Shown here piece after piece: positions 6,101 to 8,564 of a DNA stretch of 8,564 bases. Where the stretch lies: NCBI GenBank assembly GCA_040758525.1, contig JBFLVQ010000419.1, forward strand, positions 1 through 8,564, read 5' to 3'. Made by a program: the position numbers and the translations under genes. Below the pieces are notes generated by a model. It saw only the letters and a program-made list of their open reading frames with translations, was not told the origin of the DNA and ran no database searches. The stretch is from JBFLVQ01 sp040758525. GTDB lineage: Bacteria > Acidobacteriota > Blastocatellia > Chloracidobacteriales > JADJPF01. Each line of letters opens with the position of its first letter. Position 1 is the first letter of the stretch.

Positions 6101-6331
6101 TAGCTCGTTTTGACCCTTTGTTCCTTTGTAATTTATTTATCAAAACCCTCTATTGCTACTATTCAATACTGAATTTGGGGTATCATAACATGAGCGCTAA
6201 TACTTGTACAATGTTATCTTTGCCCATTTCTCACCATTAGATTTTATCGGCTTGCTAAGGATTATTCTGAGAGTAGATTTACGGGAGTAATAAACCTTAA
6301 CAACTCAACCGTTTTGTTAATCGGATCGTGA

Positions 6332-6361
6332 TTGATCAGAGAATCGTTATTCGGCTAATAT
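6332..6361 (+). promoter_or_regulatory. Candidate promoter of ligA
   Basis: TTGATC (6332-6337) and TAATAT (6356-6361) are separated by 18 bases, and each matches the sigma-70 consensus at four of six positions. The predicted start near 6368 would give a short leader of about 38 bases. A second possible pair, TTGCTA (6252-6257) and TAGATT (6274-6279) with 16-base spacing, lies further upstream and is similarly modest. Confidence 0.35.
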
Positions 6362-6405
6362 CTGGTGCTATTCATCGATCTCACAACAGACTTTGGGAGT
6401 AAGGT

Positions 6406-8445
6406 ATGTCTGATATTCAAGCCGAGCTAGAGCAATTGCGTGAAAAGATCCGATATCACGACGAGTGTTATTATGTGCTAAACAGACCAGAGATCTCTGA
6501 TTATGAATATGACAAGCTTATGCAACGGCTGAAAGAGTTGGAGACCAAACACCCTGATCTGATCACGCCTGACAGTCCAACGCAGCGTGTGGGTGGTCGT
6601 CCTGTAGAAGGTTTCGAATCTTATCGGCACAAGCGCTCTATGCTCTCGCTTGACAATACCTATTCAGAAGCAGAATTACGTGAATGGAATGAGCGCTGCC
6701 GACGTCTTGCCGCCGGCCGTCACTACGATTTTGTCGTAGAGCTAAAGATCGATGGTTTGAGTATCTCTGCGATCTATGAAAACTCCTTACTAGCACGTGG
6801 GGTCACACGTGGTGATGGTCGCACAGGTGATGTGGTAACAGAGAATGTTAAGACCATTCGCTCCATTCCCCTGCGTCTACGCACCAACAGTTGGCCCACT
6901 GGTGTTACTGAGATTGAGGTACGTGGCGAAGTTTATATGTCTAACAGCGTATTTACCAAGATCAATGAGGAGCAGGTTGAACAAGGTTTAGCGCCTTTTG
7001 CCAATCCACGCAATACTGCTAGCGGGACAATGAAACTACTCGATTCACAGATCGTTGCGACACGCCGACTCGACTGCTTTGCTTATGATCTACTCTTTGA
7101 TGGTAACAAGCCATTTCAATCGCATTGGCAGGCGCTCGAATGGTTGCGTACGGCTGGCTTTAAGGTGAATGAGCATAGTCGTCGTTGCGATTCTATTGAA
7201 AGTGTCCTCGATTTCTGTCGTGAATGGGCAGAACGTCGCGATACACTCGATTATGAGATTGATGGTGTAGTAATCAAAGTCGATCAGATTGCACTACAGG
7301 ACGAATTTGGTAGCACTTCAAAATCACCACGCTGGGCAGTTGCATACAAATATCCACCACGCCAAGCCATTACTCGTCTGCGCTCGATTGTGGTTCAAGT
7401 AGGTCGCACTGGTGCGCTCACACCGGTTGCGCAACTTGAGCCAGTACTGCTGGCTGGTACAACCGTAGCACGTGCCTCATTGCATAATGAAGATGAGATT
7501 GGTCGGTTAGGTCTTAAGATTGGTGATTGGGTGGTAGTGGAAAAGTGTGGTGAGATTATTCCCAAGGTAGTGAAGGTGCTTACTGAGCGGCGCCAGGAGA
7601 TCGCCACAGAGTTAAAAGATTTTGTTATGCCAAAGGTCTGTCCAGCTTGTGGCGGTGAAGTAGCAAGACCGCTCGGCGAGGTCATCTTACGTTGCCTCTC
7701 ACCTACTTGTACAGCCAAGCTTAAGAATGCTCTAAAACATTTTGCTTCACGTGAAGCAATGAAGATAGAGGGGCTGGGCGAAGAGCTGATCAAGCAACTG
7801 GTCGATAAACAGTTGGTAAGCGATCTGGCAGACATCTACAGCCTTAAGCTAGAGCAAGTAATGGCGCTTGAGCGTATGGCTAAGAAATCTGCCTCGAACC
7901 TTCTTGAGCAGATCGAACAGAGCAAGGAACGTGAACTTTACCGGCTTGTCAATGGACTTGGTATCCCACATGTGGGGGTACGTACAGCACGCCTGCTGGC
8001 TAACCATTTTGGTTCATTAGATCGATTGGCGAATGCTTCTCAACCAGAGCTTAGTGAAATCTTCGAGATTGGTGATGTAATGGCAACCGCGATATATGAA
8101 TGGTTTAATCATAAGGATAATCGACGTCGGTTGGAGCGGCTACGTGCTGCTGGTCTAACCCTCACTCAGCAACAATCATCACAAGTTTCCAAGATTTTTA
8201 CTGGTAAGCAGTTTGTTCTTACTGGCAAGCTGGCAGGAATGTCTCGTGAAGAGGCGCAGCATTTGATCGAAGAGCGCGGTGGGCGAGTGACAGGATCGGT
8301 AAGTAAGAAGACCGACTATGTTGTTGCAGGTAGCGATGCTGGTTCAAAACTCGATAAAGCACAGGAATTAGGTATTAAAATTCTTGATGAAGAGGCATTA
8401 CTAAAGATATTGGCTGAGAGTGGTAGTGGAACAATTGTGGGATAA
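6406..8445 (+). CDS. ligA: NAD-dependent DNA ligase LigA
   Basis: LigA seals nicks in replication and repair using NAD+ as the AMP donor. At 679 residues it is a normal full-length enzyme. The Ia domain (about 1-68) holds YYVLNRPEISDYEYD (22-36), which binds nicotinamide mononucleotide. The nucleotidyltransferase domain holds KIDG with catalytic Lys114, TRGDG (134-138, Arg135), DGVVIK (286-291) and the Lys315 of AYK. The OB fold begins near VQVGRTG (330-336). A zinc finger uses Cys412, Cys415, Cys430 and Cys435. Helix-hairpin-helix repeats span roughly 440-585, with GLGIPHVGVRTA as the clearest signature, and a BRCT domain with the Gly-Gly pair 625-626 covers about 597-675. All catalytic residues are present. 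The ATG at 6406 has GGGAG 6 bases upstream. It is divergent from the kinase gene and apparently monocistronic. Confidence 0.98.
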   Translation: MSDIQAELEQLREKIRYHDECYYVLNRPEISDYEYDKLMQRLKELETKHPDLITPDSPTQRVGGRPVEGFESYRHKRSMLSLDNTYSEAELREWNERCRRLAAGRHYDFVVELKIDGLSISAIYENSLLARGVTRGDGRTGDVVTENVKTIRSIPLRLRTNSWPTGVTEIEVRGEVYMSNSVFTKINEEQVEQGLAPFANPRNTASGTMKLLDSQIVATRRLDCFAYDLLFDGNKPFQSHWQALEWLRTAGFKVNEHSRRCDSIESVLDFCREWAERRDTLDYEIDGVVIKVDQIALQDEFGSTSKSPRWAVAYKYPPRQAITRLRSIVVQVGRTGALTPVAQLEPVLLAGTTVARASLHNEDEIGRLGLKIGDWVVVEKCGEIIPKVVKVLTERRQEIATELKDFVMPKVCPACGGEVARPLGEVILRCLSPTCTAKLKNALKHFASREAMKIEGLGEELIKQLVDKQLVSDLADIYSLKLEQVMALERMAKKSASNLLEQIEQSKERELYRLVNGLGIPHVGVRTARLLANHFGSLDRLANASQPELSEIFEIGDVMATAIYEWFNHKDNRRRLERLRAAGLTLTQQQSSQVSKIFTGKQFVLTGKLAGMSREEAQHLIEERGGRVTGSVSKKTDYVVAGSDAGSKLDKAQELGIKILDEEALLKILAESGSGTIVG

Positions 8446-8475
8446 CCAAAACTGCTTCTATTTTTACAATGCTTG

Positions 8476-8484
8476 TGCCATAAT
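8476..8484 (+). promoter_or_regulatory. Extended -10 candidate promoter downstream of ligA
   Basis: TGCCATAAT combines the extended -10 TG with CATAAT, a five-of-six match. The -35 position (TTCTAT, 8456-8461) is poor, as is common for extended -10 promoters. It would start transcription near 8491, about 58 bases before the ATG at 8549, suggesting that the last gene has its own promoter in the 103-base gap. No hairpin with a U-tract that would end ligA transcription was seen. Confidence 0.4.
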
Positions 8485-8548
8485 TTGACTAACCTACCAG
8501 ATGTCGAAGTGCTTTTGAATTCCATAAGACCTTGATAGAGGAGGCGGC

Positions 8549-8564
8549 ATGAAGATTCGTCCAA
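8549..8564 (+). CDS. Start of an unidentified gene, cut by the window edge
   Basis: Only M-K-I-R-P can be read before the window ends, so the product cannot be identified. The start is credible because a perfect AGGAGG (8539-8544) lies 4 bases upstream of the ATG, and an extended -10 promoter candidate sits about 65 bases further up. It is on the same strand as ligA. Confidence 0.6.

Larger units (their letters stand above)
5976..6405. other. 430-base divergent intergenic region between the kinase gene and ligA
   Basis: No convincing gene lies here. It is AT-rich in its middle part (about 6085-6300), and stops are frequent in all frames. It holds the ribosome binding site and probable leader of the kinase gene, a perfect small palindrome (6034-6048), a purine-rich run (6052-6064) that resembles a Shine-Dalgarno on the plus strand but has no start codon behind it, a minor inverted repeat ATTCA/TGAAT (6161-6174), and promoter candidates for both flanking genes. 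No riboswitch, tRNA or terminator was recognised by eye. Confidence 0.7.

Noticed and set aside
6190..6240. Sixteen-codon open frame MSANTCTMLSLPISHH upstream of ligA, with GGGG nine bases before it
   Set aside because: The ribosome binding site is poor, there is no run of regulatory codons or attenuator hairpin, and the frame is short enough to occur by chance in an AT-rich gap.
7395..7835. 146-residue minus-strand frame inside ligA
   Set aside because: It lies wholly opposite the OB-fold and zinc-finger coding region of ligA, is Ser/Thr/Arg-rich as antisense shadows usually are, and has no ribosome binding site of note.

Overview
The window looks like a chromosomal segment of a free-living bacterium of moderate GC content (mid-40s percent by eye), most likely an acidobacterium, perhaps class Blastocatellia. 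The evidence is indirect. A secreted coiled-coil protein ends in the ARRAGALPGWLR signature that I associate with acidobacterial proteins, and a very large Ser/Thr kinase carries a C-terminal DUF4388/PATAN-like module typical of Acidobacteriota and Myxococcota-like bacteria. No 16S or other decisive marker is present, so the assignment is an inference. No transposase, integrase, phage gene, CRISPR array, tRNA or rRNA was seen.

Layout. (1) 19-951, minus: an exported protein with a signal peptide and coiled coils, driven by an excellent extended -10 promoter at 1013-1021. (2) 952-1246: divergent intergenic region with a repeat/inverted-repeat cluster, a GC-rich potential stem and a striking A-rich tract just before hfq. 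(3) 1247-3325, plus: a tight four-gene operon of hfq, tmk (1-base TAATG overlap) and two unrecognised cytoplasmic proteins with gaps of 14 and 11 bases. (4) 3357-5975, minus, convergent with the operon: an 872-residue protein with two Ser/Thr kinase domains, a four-cysteine motif between them and a C-terminal PATAN/DUF4388-like region. (5) 5976-6405: 430-base divergent intergenic region with promoter candidates and a small perfect palindrome. (6) 6406-8445, plus: a complete NAD-dependent DNA ligase, ligA. (7) 8549-8564: the first five codons of a further plus-strand gene behind a perfect AGGAGG ribosome binding site.

How the genes relate. hfq and tmk are housekeeping genes for post-transcriptional regulation and dTTP supply. 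Their translational coupling, with tmk lacking its own Shine-Dalgarno sequence, is unusual, and the two downstream genes are of unknown role. The large kinase and ligA are divergent neighbours and need not be functionally linked. The most unusual item is the kinase: a non-RD PknB-like domain fused in one chain to a second kinase that resembles the cyanobacterial 4-Cys kinases. I found no evidence for a new defence or mobile system here; the less ordinary parts are the kinase architecture, the hfq leader and the two unknown operon genes.
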